Shown: piece after piece, positions 11,516 through 20,579 of the stretch | How the letters are laid out: the number at the start of each line of letters is the position of its first letter | Numbering within the stretch: position 1 is the stretch's first letter | Assembly: GCA_014904985.1 (NCBI GenBank) | Contig: MU129309.1 | Location: forward strand, 1 to 30,985 | Length of the DNA stretch: 30,985 nucleotides | Source of the DNA: Hydnum rufescens UP504 | Lineage: Eukaryota > Basidiomycota > Agaricomycetes > Cantharellales > Hydnaceae | Direction: 5' to 3' | The notes under the pieces: generated by a model | Seen by the model: the letters and a program-made list of their open reading frames with translations, nothing else | Database searches by the model: none | What the model was told of the DNA's origin: nothing | Translations under genes and position numbers: made by a program

Positions 11516-12908
11516 TCAGGCTGACGAATCCGTCAGTGTTTTCGAAGTTCCACCCTGTATCTTTCGACTAAGTGATCGAAGAACATGACGGGAAGATGCT
11601 TCATCTTCTGCATAGTCAGGGATATGGGGAACAAGGGGAGAAAGATGTGGACATACATGCTGCCTGTTCCGTGAGTACACTTCATCAATTTCTTGAGCAA
11701 ACCGAGTCACTGGTAGAGCATTTCCCGGTATACGGAAGACAGTCTCCCGGCCGCCTAGGCCTTCACAAAGGCTTTCCTTTGTAGTCCCAAAAGTGACAAT
11801 TCCTTCACCCTCTATTTTGAGCCAATTCTCGATCTGGCGCCCATTCTCCAGCCTGACGAGGATAAACGTTGGGTTCCATCCCCTCTGGAGTGCACGTTCC
11901 AGTCTATGACAGCACTGTATAGTACGCACGGCACCGATTCGGTACTCCATTGCCCTCTCATATTTCAGTATCCAGTCTATGAACGGCGAGAGAGCACACG
12001 ACGAATTCGATATGAGTCCCAGGGGAAGCAACGCGGCCTCGATCGGGCTGACGGTATATAGCGGCAGTGCATTTTTCTGATTGTCCATACAACATACAGT
12101 GAGTAGGCACTCATTGATCTTGATGGTGGAATGGCAAGCAGAAAATATTATTTCGCCACAAGGAGGAAATAAACGCACACGGAACTGATCCAAAGCTGAT
12201 CTGACATCCTGAGTGAACACACGGATATCCGGTGCATTACTACCATGTTCCTCGTGTGGCCTTGTACGGAGGGATTTCTGCCTTGGAGCCTGGTCGGGTG
12301 CTGCTATTAGTTTCATCTTCAATGATGCGGTCGCCAGCTCTCTATATATGTTCAAAAGCGATATTTAGCAGAACATCATGAGTGTCAATGAGACTCATGG
12401 CTTCAGGACTCGCCTACCGAGCATCAACACTTCGTACTGCAAAAGCGGAGTGATATCGCTTCTATGCATCACTGCAAACGGCTCCAACAGTTCCGCGAAA
12501 TACCAAACGTGATATTCAAGCCGTCTCAAAGTCGTCACATTGTGGGAGCTTGCCTATCAAGGGGTGATAAAATCGGAAAGGAAGGCTCAGCGATGAAAAA
12601 TAATAAGTACGGAGCAGTACGGAGCACGCGAGTTGGAAAGTGGGCCAGGCTCATCAACAGATCGATAGACTAACCATGGTTAGTCCCTTGATCGCCTCTA
12701 GGGCACCCCCGATCCTCACTTGGGCCTTGTCACCGCCAGGAACCTTGGAGATCCATCTAAGCGCGCCTTCAGCAGCCGCTATTGCGTTCATCGAAATCGG
12801 CCCGACTACCGCGTTCTCTTCCATCCCTTGTGCAGCGGCTCGACATGGTCTAAAATGTGAGAGGAACCGTGGAAGCCATTTCGGTGACGATGGTATTCTC
12901 TCTTTCAT
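11516..12908 (-). CDS. Array copy 5: four-exon gene, 365-codon open frame, helical N-terminal domain
   Basis: Proposed exons are 12908-12675 (234 nt), 12553-12414 (140 nt), 12341-12179 (163 nt) and 12076-11516 (561 nt with TGA stop). They join in phase to 365 codons. Donors are GTTAGT, GCGAGT (GC-type) and GTGCGT; acceptors are TAG, TAG and CAG. The start is the family-wide MKE Met. Residues 1-25 are basic. About 30-180 look all-helical: SMNAIAAAEGALRWI, then FAELLEPFAVMHR, then EVLMLGRELATASLKMKL, then DIRVFTQDVRSALDQFR. That layout recalls HeLo/MLKL-like N-terminal bundles of fungal cell-death proteins, which is inference from the pattern only. The C-terminal half (NALPLYTVSPIEAALLPLG, VTFGTTKESLCEGL, LPVTRFAQEIDEV, KTLTD) is unrecognised. 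No P-loop, kinase motif or signal peptide is visible. Intron 3 is 102 bp without an in-frame stop, so it may be retained. Confidence 0.55.
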
Positions 12909-13092
12909 TTGTCCGTGAGCTTGGGTGTCAGGGATGAAATCTTGATCAGAGAAGATCCAAACACGAGAATGATTGAAGACCGACGTGAAATGTTGAGCAA
13001 TGTAAGGGAGCAGAATCAAGAGTCCCAAGTTGGTTGATAACACTCGGAAGAAAGGAACAAGCGGGTTTGACACAGCCTCGAAGCTTCCATTA

Positions 13093-13718
13093 GGGGTGTT
13101 CACACTGGCAAACGTAAAATCAAAAGTGGGACAAAAGTGCACTGACTTTCGGTCTCAGTTTTTGCCTCACTTCTAGTCGACTTCTACTTTTCCTAAAGGA
13201 CATTCACGCTAGAAGCTCAAAAGTGAGCCTCGGAAGCACGCTACTGTGACAGATTCATGTGACATGAACATCTGTCTATGCCATCCATCAGCCGTCAACA
13301 ACAAGTCATTCTGGCAACACTCACCCATGCTAAATTCCTATGGTGAACATTATTGCACAAACCGGAATCATTTTGTCTCGGCTTTATCAGATTCATCTGA
13401 TTCCCTGTCATCTAATTCTGAGACTTTGTCTACCATGACCTCGTCTTCCTTTGTCTTCCTCCTCCAGCACTTGCAGCAGCAGTGGTGATTTGAGTGCTTC
13501 AGAAGCATCCAGCAGTGATAGTTGTAATAGTTATGATGCAAAGAGATGCTATAACTTGGCAGTAGTACAATGTGGCAATGAGGTGCATTCACTCATTTTT
13601 AATCCTGCTTCTCTCCACCTGAATCCTCTTCCCCATGAAGTTGAGAAAGCCACCCAACTTGGACTAGTGCTTATCTTTTATAAGGAAGATGATGTCAGGG
13701 CCATGCTGTGACAACAAT
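13093..13718. mobile_element. DNA-transposon-like fragment upstream of copy 5
   Basis: The gene's upstream sequence cttccatta continues as in other copies up to TTA (13090-13092), then becomes ggggtgttcacactggc, foreign to copies 1 and 4. TTA before a G-rich terminus fits a PIF/Harbinger-type end with a TWA target, but the opposite end is missing because the unit is cut at 13718. Subterminal repeats of the type gtgggacaaaagtg are present; the copy upstream of copy 6 has one more. It carries a Ser-rich plus-strand frame. Confidence 0.45.
13246..13711 (+). pseudogene. Ser-rich open frame in the transposon fragment
   Basis: Two overlapping plus-strand frames appear to be one coding region broken by a small indel near 13450. 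The first (13246-13488) contains SDSSDSLSSNSETLSTM. The second (13451-13711) contains STCSSSGDLSASEASSSD, then a less biased stretch ending KEDDVRAML and TGA. The corresponding region at 16075-16380 carries the same Ser-rich tract with tcttcctctttgtcttcc in place of tcttcctttgtcttcc (three extra bases), among other changes. A Ser-rich N-terminal part of a transposon-encoded protein is the simplest reading. No catalytic motif is present. Confidence 0.3.
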
Positions 13719-14323
13719 GTGTCTTCGACCTTTTATAACAATGGGAAGGACATATCTTCTTGGACCAGTTGCATCAGTATTTCCTCAATTCCTTTGGTTG
13801 TTTTATGTCCGTATGCCCTGGTATTGTGCTTCTTGGTGTGAGAGACTTCACAGTATGTTACTCAGTGTTTTAATGGATGGATAGTCCTTTATCCCAACCC
13901 AATACCTGTTGAATGGATGGCTCGGGTAGGTGGGGGCGGGAGCAGGAACTAGTGGATATTCTGCGGGCCGGTACACTATATCTGATGTAATACATGTATC
14001 CGAGCTCGTAACCTCCAACAATACCACACATTGACAGGGTTCAGGTGATCGTGACCTGGAAGAAAATCTAAATGTGGCCCTCAACCGTAATTCCCAGCAG
14101 TACATCCACGGTGTAATGCCTTCGTATTGCCATGAAATTTGTAATATTGGCCCACATGGGTACATGGACCACAGCCTTTTGGGAGCTTCTCATGAGAGTC
14201 GACGGTTGCAGCCCTCATGCTATTTCCATGCCCACCAACTGTAAGGGAAGAAAGAGAGGAAGAAACACAATCACTTATACATTCCAGGTTTCCCCATCCC
14301 CCTTGCTCACCCAACGTTATCGC

Positions 14324-15713
14324 TCAGGCTGATGAATCCATCAGTGTTTTTGAAGTTCCACCCTGTATATTTTGAATAAGTGATTGAAGAACATGACGGG
14401 AAGATGCTTTGTCTTCTGCATAGTCAGGGATATGGGGAACAAGGGGAGAAAGATGTGGACATACATGCTGCCTGTTCCGTGAGTACACTTCATCAATTTC
14501 TTGAGCAAACTGAGTCACCAGTAGTGTATCTCCCAGTATACGGAAGACAGTCTCCTGGCCTAGGCCCTCACAAAGGCTTTCCTTTGTAGTCCCAAAAGTG
14601 ACAATTCCTTCACCCTCTATTTTGAGCCAATTCTCGATCTGGCGCCCATTCTCCAGCCTGATGAGGATAAACATTGGGTTCCATCCCCTCTGGAGTGCAT
14701 GTTCCAGTCTATGACAGCACTGTATAGTATGCATGGCACCGATTCGGTACTCCATTGCCCTCTCATATTTCAGTATCCAGTCTATGAATGGCAAGAGAGC
14801 ACACAACGAATTTGATATGAGTCCCAGGGGAAGCAACGTGGCCTTTATCGGGCTGATGGTATATGGCGGCAGTGCATTTTTCTGATTGTCCATACAACAT
14901 ACAGTGAGTAGGCACTCATTGATCTTGATGGTGGAATGGCAAGCAGAAAATATTATTTCGCCACAAGGAGGAAATAAACGCACACAGAACTGATCCAAAG
15001 CTGATCTGACATCCTGTGTGAACACACGGATATCTGGTGCATTACTACCATGTTCCTCATGTGGCCTTGTACAGAGGGATTTCTGCCTTGGAGCCTGGTC
15101 GGGTGCTGCTATTAGTTTCATCTTCAATGATGCAGTTGCCAGCTCTCTATATATGTTCAAAAGTGATATTTAGCAGAACATCATGAGTGTCAATGAGACT
15201 CATGGCTTCAGGACTTGCCTGCCGAGCATCAACACTTCGGACTGCAAAAGCAGAGTGATTTCGCTTCTATGCATCACTGCAAATGGCTCCAGCAGTTCCG
15301 TGAAATACCAAACATGATATTCAAGCCGTCTCAAAGTCATCATATCATGGGAGCTTGCCTATCAAGGGGTGATAAAATCAGAGAGGAAGGCTCAGCGATG
15401 AAAAATAATAAGTATGGAGCAGTATGGAGCATGCGAGTTGGAAAGTGGGCCAGGCTCATCAACAGATTGATAGACTAACCATGGTTAGTCCCTTGATCGC
15501 CTCTAGGGCACCCCTGATCCTCACTTGGGCCTTGTTGCCACCAGGAACCTTGGAGATCCATCTAAGTGCACCTTCAGCAGCCGCTATTGTGTTTGTTGAA
15601 ATTGGCCCGACTACCACATTCTCTTCCATCCCTTGTGCAGTGGCTCGATGTGGTCTAAAATGTGAGAGGAACCATGGAAGCCATTTCAGTGATGATGGTA
15701 TTGTCTCTTTCAT
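14324..15713 (-). CDS. Array copy 6: four-exon gene, 364-codon open frame
   Basis: Exons are 15713-15480 (234 nt), 15358-15219 (140 nt), 15146-14984 (163 nt) and 14881-14324 (558 nt with TGA). They join in phase to 364 codons. Intron lengths are 121, 72 and 102 bp, the same as in copy 5. The exon 2 donor is GCAAGT, a GC-type donor. The Met is MKETIPSSLKWLP. The sequence is close to copy 5, with many replacements that follow from CpG loss (for example Arg to Gln, Cys, His or Trp). Despite this decay no stop has appeared in any of the four exons, which may hint at retained function or at youth of the duplication. Domain comments are as for copy 5. The gene lies next to the retrotransposon, and its upstream region is transposon sequence. 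Confidence 0.55.
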
Positions 15714-15906
15714 TTGTCTGTGAGCTTGGGTGTGCTACATGTTGGGGATGAAATCTTGATCAGAGAAGATCCAAAGATGAGAATGATTGAAGACTGACAT
15801 GAAATGTTGAGCAATGTAAGGGAGCAGAATCAAGAGTCCCAAGTTGGTTGATAACACTTGGAAGAAAGGAACAAGCAGGTTTGACACAGCCTTGAAGCTT
15901 CCATTA

Positions 15907-16397
15907 GGGGTGTTCACGCTGGCAAAAGTAAAATCAAAAGTGGGACAAAAGTGGGACAAAAGTGCACTGACTTTCGGTCTCAGTTTTTGCCTCACTTCTA
16001 GTTGACTTCTACTTTTCCTAAAGGACATTCATGCTAGAAGCTCAAAAGTGAGCCTCAGAAGCACGCTACTGTGACAGATTCATGTGATGTGACATCTGTG
16101 TATGCCATCCATCAGCTGTTGACAACAAGTCATTCTGGCAACACTTGCCCATGCTAAATTCCTATGTGAACATTATCACACAAACCAGAATTGTTTTGTT
16201 TCAGCTTTATTGAATTCATCTGATTCCCTATCATCTAATTCTGAGACTTTGTCTACCATGACCTTGTCTTCCTCTTTGTCTTCCTCCTCCAGCACTTGCA
16301 GCAGCAGTGGTGATTTGAGTGCTTCAGAAGCATCCAGCAGTGATAGTTGTGATAGTTATGATGCAAAAGATGCTATAGCTTGGCAGTAGTACAATGT
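15907..16397. mobile_element. DNA-transposon-like fragment upstream of copy 6
   Basis: Second copy of the 13093 fragment (starts ggggtgttcacgctggc after TTA). It has an extra tandem gtgggacaaaa unit near 15945-15965. It is interrupted at 16397 by the chromovirus LTR. The left target sequence is AATGT (16393-16397); the matching right copy is not in view because the element's outer 5' LTR is missing. Confidence 0.45.
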
Positions 16398-17566
16398 TGT
16401 AATAATGCATTATTCGACTTCAAATATATGCAGGAGTTGTCATTAGACGAGGTGGAGTCAATGTTCCTGTAAACAGAAGAGGGAGAGAAATCCTCCCACT
16501 CTAGGCACTGGCTTCGAGTGGATGGGCCATGCATGAGGCTAAGCACTGGCTTCACCTCGTATGTGGGAGAAGCAGAGGGAGAGGGGGAAGGAATGTGGGA
16601 GGTGTGGTAGTAGCTGGTGAAAGGGCCAGACTACTATCTAAGGGGGAAAAGGGATGATCAGCTGATAAAGTAGAGAAAGGGAGCTTACTGTCAGGGTTTT
16701 CCCCTTACTCCAGTCAACTCCGGATCACTCTGGTCCTTGTCCACCCACCTCCAGTCTGGTCCTCCGTGTATTTCCTTCGCCCAAGTCCACTTTGCTTCCA
16801 GCTTGATTCTGGTTTGACTCCGGTCCAACCCTATCTTGGTTTCATTTCCTTTTCATTTCCCTTTCATTTCCCATTGCTTCCGGTTTGCCCTGGCTGAGTT
16901 CCTGTTCCTGTTCCTGTCCCCCTTGTAACCACCCCCAGTTTAGTGATCACTCCCCCATAGTATAGTCATCATGTATAAGTAGTCCAAGAGCGAAGTCCAG
17001 AGACCCCAGCTTTGGTCTCTCAGGATTTCTGCTGTTACTCCAGACTACAGGTCTGAATACTTTCCAGTTGACTCCATGAGCTTAAGGACCACTGTGCTCA
17101 TTTCCACCTAGTCCCCTCCAGGCCGCTGGACTGCCTCTCCATCCCCTCCAATCCTTGTTATCTCATTCTTGCCCGGATTCTCCCAGACTTAGCCAGACTT
17201 ACACCGGACTTAGCCAGAATTATCTGTGTTTATATTTGTTTGGTGCTCTTGTTGCAGTGTGGCCCTGACACTTACTTAGTAGAGTCGCACTCTTACACAA
17301 CTCTCCCTTATCCTTCTCAACACCGTGCTCTGTGGTGACGGTTCGGGTAGCTTTGCTGGGTGAGTCATAACACAACTAGGTTGCATGGCTGTGTAGTTTC
17401 ATGGGTCTTGTGAGAGTGAAGGAGTCTGGGCAAAAAGATAGGTTTGATTCTGCTGTGTCAGTGACTTAGAATCATTGCAGCCATGCTATTACATAATAGT
17501 ACAGAGGATGGGACGAATGGGGAAATAATAATTATGTACATACAGAACCTTGAGTACTATATTACA
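16398..17566 (-). repeat. 3' LTR of the chromovirus, interrupted by a solo LTR
   Basis: The ends are TGTAATA (plus strand 16398) and TATTACA (ending 17566), a perfect 7-bp inverted pair. The first 124 bp match the 5' LTR remnant at 28910-29033. A polypurine tract lies just inside at 17567-17578. Removing the nested solo LTR and its 5-bp target repeat leaves about 582 bp. Confidence 0.8.
16689..17270 (+). mobile_element. Solo LTR with intact ends and target duplication
   Basis: It begins TGTCAGGG and ends CCCTGACA, an 8-bp inverted pair, and is flanked on both sides by CTTAC (16684-16688 and 17271-17275). A TATA-like catgtataagtag at about 16970 suggests plus orientation. There is no internal coding sequence, so it is a solo LTR left by LTR-LTR recombination. 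It is nested in the chromovirus 3' LTR and therefore younger than it. Confidence 0.85.
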
Positions 17567-17578
17567 GAGCCCCCCAGC
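17567..17578 (-). other. Polypurine tract next to the 3' LTR
   Basis: The minus strand reads GCTGGGGGGCTC directly before the LTR start TGTAATA. Position and composition fit the plus-strand primer of an LTR retrotransposon. Confidence 0.6.
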
Positions 17579-17585
17579 ATGGACA

Positions 17586-20370
17586 CTACAATTCTTGCTC
17601 CAGGAGACTGAGGTCTTCGATACCTAGGTCATCCAATGTAATCTCATACCTTTTGAACCACCCATTCCATCTAAATTGTTCACTGGCATACATGCCCTGG
17701 GCCCCAATAGAGGTGGGGTTGACTTCTGGGATGGCATGAGCTAGCCACATGAGGACATCATGATGGGAGCCTAGGAATGGGATTTGCATGTTGAATTTGA
17801 TGGGATCTTTGTATGATAGATGTTTCCTGAGTACCCCTAATACCTCATTCATGGCCTTGATGATCTGAGTGGTGAATGGATGCTCGATAGGCTTGAGATG
17901 ATTCACCCTCTGCTTAAGATATCAGATTGCGATTAGGGGCGAGATCAAGTATCATGACATGAGGCTTTGCAAGGTCCCAAAAATCTGAGGGGGGCCTTGG
18001 GGGTAGAACACCTGCATGAGGTCAGCTGATTTGAATGTCATGCCAGGGGGGCAAGTTAGACTGCCACTTACAAGGACCATTTCTGGGATAGGACATTCCT
18101 TCTTACACCCAGTGCAACGTATCTTGACTGTCTCTAAGATCTGGTTCTGAACTTCCTCATATGGCTGGGGGCATGCTGAGGACTCCGAAGGGTAGAACTT
18201 CACTGCCCCTTTTTGGCTCTCGAGGGCCCTGCATGTGCAGTCTTGTAGCGTAAAGACTAGGATGAGCCAGGGTTCTTCGTAGAGCCACTTTTTGACCCCA
18301 GAACCATAGCATTTGACTAGTTCCTCCTCCAATTGCACAGGGGAATTCAAGTACACGAATGGGGATAATTTCACTGGGAACCTCTCCATTTGTGCCTCAG
18401 TTTCTCCCCAGATTTCATCAGGGTCAGTGGTAGGTGGCACATTCCCCAATTCTTTGGTGATGGACTTGTCGGACAGGAGAGCAGCCCCTTCCGGCAGGGT
18501 GAACTCACCATCCTCTTGAGATTTGAAGTCCTCGTATGGTGCAAGTTCCTCCTCAGGATAGGAAGGGGCATGTCGCTGGCACACCCATCTCTCCTCTGGC
18601 GATTCAGCATGGGACCTTCTTGCTGCACCTGGAGTGGAGGGGTAACAGAGGTCTACATCCTCAAGGTGTTCCAGCAGAGCAGGGGGAGCACTGTGAGTGT
18701 GGGTGGAAGGGTTGATTAAGTGTACTGCCAACTCTGTCCGTAGGGTTGGTTCAGGGAAAGGTTCGGGCTTGCGCCATTCATGTCCCTTGCATTCCATCCA
18801 TTCGCGACACATCAGATAATTCTGATGGAGGAAGGCCAGGGGGGAGGAGAGAATTCATGATTGGCCCACTTGGTCAGGGGCAACGTCGCCTCCCCTAGAC
18901 ATTCCTGCAGCTCCTTCAGCACTGGCAGATAGTTACCTTCCTGGATTTGCAACAGCCATCAGAGCAGCCCCTCCAGGTAGACTTCACCTGGTGGGCCCTG
19001 GGCTTTGTGGAAGTATGCTGGGTGATGTCAGTAGTAAGGGCTGGTGTGCCTCATCTCCCATGGGTGATTTTTATTCATTACCCATGCATATTCCAGTGGG
19101 CCCACCAAACGTTGAGAGAACTGCTCTCAGATGTTCTGCTCAAATCTCTCCTGGATGACCTTGTGAGGGTAAGGGTCCATCATTCTCCAGGAGGGGTGCT
19201 TTTCACAGATCTCTCATTTGGCCGCAATCCACAAAGGTGAGTTTTGAGTCGTTCCCCTGGGAAGAAGCTTGAGGGGAGGGTTCTCATTCTCGATTTCCAT
19301 TGCCCATATTGGGACTCCTAATTGTGCGAGTCCCTCACCAATGAGTCAGGAGTGAGCATCCTGTTTTGATACGATGAGTCTGGCAAGACGCACTGTCATC
19401 CGGAACTGTGGGGGGTGGAGCTGTTCCTTGAAGCAGATGAGGTATAATATGATGTGGATGGCCATATTGGTGAACCCTGTCGCATCAAGTACTCTTCTTT
19501 GAATCTCCTGGGTGATGTGGATGGCCTTCCAAGCCAGGGCTGGGGTCGATCCCTGCTGTAGGAGATACATCCACGTGGAGCCAAAGTGCCAGTCCTGATT
19601 GTAGGCAGAGGGAAGGAGGATATGGAATCGGTTTGTAATCTGGTCTATGTGTCTAATACAACACAGCATCGTGTGGCTAGCATCCTGGGCATCATTCAGG
19701 AATTTGATCAACAGGGAGTGGAGTTGAGGGTTCGGCCCCCATGCTTGGAGGAGGTGGACATGAGGGTCAAAGTCAAACTGGCTGACGTTGAAGGGAATGA
19801 AGGCATGGTGCAGTGGGAAGGGGAAGTTCTTGGGAAGCAACTGGGTGCGATATGTCCATTTGAACTTTCCCAGCCATCCCCATTTGTCCAAGTGCTCCCA
19901 TCTGTAGCCATAGGGATCTTTAGCAAATGGAGCTTGACCTTGGACCCAAGGAAAGGCTCCAGCAAGGTTCAGAGTAGTTAGGCTGTAGACATAAAAATAC
20001 CCACAGCTCTCAAGTGATAGGTATTTGGCAGGGCGCTGTTTGGGGTTATCCTCTTCATCTCCATATTGTGCATAGTAGGGATCTGAGGGATCCATACCCT
20101 CTCCAGGCATGGCATAGCGGTGACCTCACCTGATGCCCTTATGTCTTCTGGGGCCTGGATGCTGCATAAGTACTGTTGTACTGTTGGTGGGGTTAGCTGC
20201 TGGTAAAGGGAGGACTGGGAAGGGGAGTAAGTGAGAACACGGAAGAGAGGCAGTAGGAAGTGGGGAAGAGGAGATTGAGGGAGCCAAGGGGCTTTTTTTT
20301 TAAGTTGCAGAGGTGGGGGCAAGGGAGCTCCACCATTGCCTTGTGGGGTCCGCAAGTACTTTAGGCACAC
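17586..20370 (-). pseudogene. Extra coding region between chromodomain and 3' LTR (additional ORF)
   Basis: About 2.8 kb on the same strand as gag-pol, open apart from TGA stops and a few indels. The longest pieces are 20110-19346 (254 codons), 18812-17952 (286 codons) and 17906-17586 (106 codons); the last two are in the same frame. Between 19346 and 18812 the frame continues with TGA codons, then shifts at a C6 run near 18850. The start region is Pro-rich (APLPPPLQL). Later parts are rich in Trp, Tyr and Phe (YRWEHLDKWGWLGKFKW) and acidic residues, with a Cys cluster IRCTGCKKECP near 18110. It ends SLLEQEL just before the polypurine tract. I do not recognise the protein; no envelope-like signal peptide or membrane segment stands out. 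Its position and strand suggest it belongs to the element. Confidence 0.55.
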
Positions 20371-20570
20371 TCCTCCAGGGTCCTGCGATACTCCCTGAGC
20401 CTGGAGAAAGCATTCTGTAGCCCAGGTTCTGACTTGAAGGTATCATGCTCTGGCCTGTAGCCCTTCCATCTTATGAGATACTCTCTTCTTCATTTTTGTG
20501 GATTGTATTGATGCCCGACTATTCTTTCTACTTTGTACTCTTCTTCTGCAGCTAATTCTCTCATTTCTGG
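20371..20570 (-). pseudogene. Chromodomain at the C-terminus of integrase
   Basis: The minus strand reads EEEYKVERIVGHQYN, then, past a TGA, RREYLIRWKGYRPEHDTF, then LREYRRTLEE. The E-Y-x-V-E-x-I start and the Y-L-I-R-W-K-G-Y core are the chromodomain signature known from chromovirus integrases, where it guides insertion to heterochromatin. The third aromatic position usually seen after the core (W-E or W-x-P) reads H-D-T-F. TGA codons interrupt it at two sites. Confidence 0.75.
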
Positions 20571-20579
20571 GAGCTTCAC

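Larger units (their letters stand above)
10911..13718. repeat. Unit A of a 2.8 kb recent tandem duplication
   Basis: The sequence starting gtgtcttcgaccttttataa at 10911 recurs at 13719. The two units align almost base for base, through gene copy 5 or 6 and into the transposon fragment. The unit length of about 2808 bp equals the landmark spacing 12711 to 15518. The right end lies inside the transposon fragment, so the duplication happened after that insertion. Confidence 0.85.
1..16397 (-). repeat. Six-copy direct tandem array of a multi-exon gene family
   Basis: Six head-to-tail copies share the same exon blocks. A landmark beginning gatcctcactt(g) on the plus strand occurs near 241, 4194, 6838, 9023, 12711 and 15518. 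A second, catcattgcgaacggctcc or close variants, occurs near 3, 3958, 6602, 8790, 12466 and 15273. Spacing is about 2.2-4.0 kb. Copies 1-4 are well diverged from each other, while copies 5 and 6 are close relatives. Conservation is strongest in minus-strand exons and at splice sites, so this is a gene array and not a satellite. Divergence increases between genes, but blocks near 1960-2160, 5390-5510 and 10290-10440 are also related. Confidence 0.8.
13719..16397. repeat. Unit B of the 2.8 kb tandem duplication, cut by a retrotransposon
   Basis: Second copy of 10911 onward. It ends at 16397 (acaatgt), where the chromovirus LTR begins. In unit A the same sequence continues acaatgtggcaatg at 13567-13580. 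Differences from unit A are dominated by CG to TG or CA: ctgacgaatccgtcag (11521) reads ctgatgaatccatcag (14329), and accaaccgcaagggaa reads accaactgtaagggaa. Confidence 0.85.

Noticed and set aside
11516..12355. 279-codon minus frame as a stand-alone gene
   Set aside because: The first Met is in intron 2. Exons 1 and 2 upstream join in phase, so the frame is the 3' half of copy 5.
12654..13142. 162-codon frame starting in the transposon terminus as the normal gene start
   Set aside because: In copy 6 the same frame has a stop before the exon, and the MKE Met is shared by all copies; kept only as a possible alternative start.
16398..17270. The solo LTR and the chromovirus LTR as the same family because both are about 582 bp
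   Set aside because: Their ends (TGTCAGGG versus TGTAATA) and bodies differ; the equal length is coincidence.
18313..18719. Plus-strand frames in the extra coding region
   Set aside because: They oppose the longer minus-strand frame that continues through TGA sites, and carry no motif.
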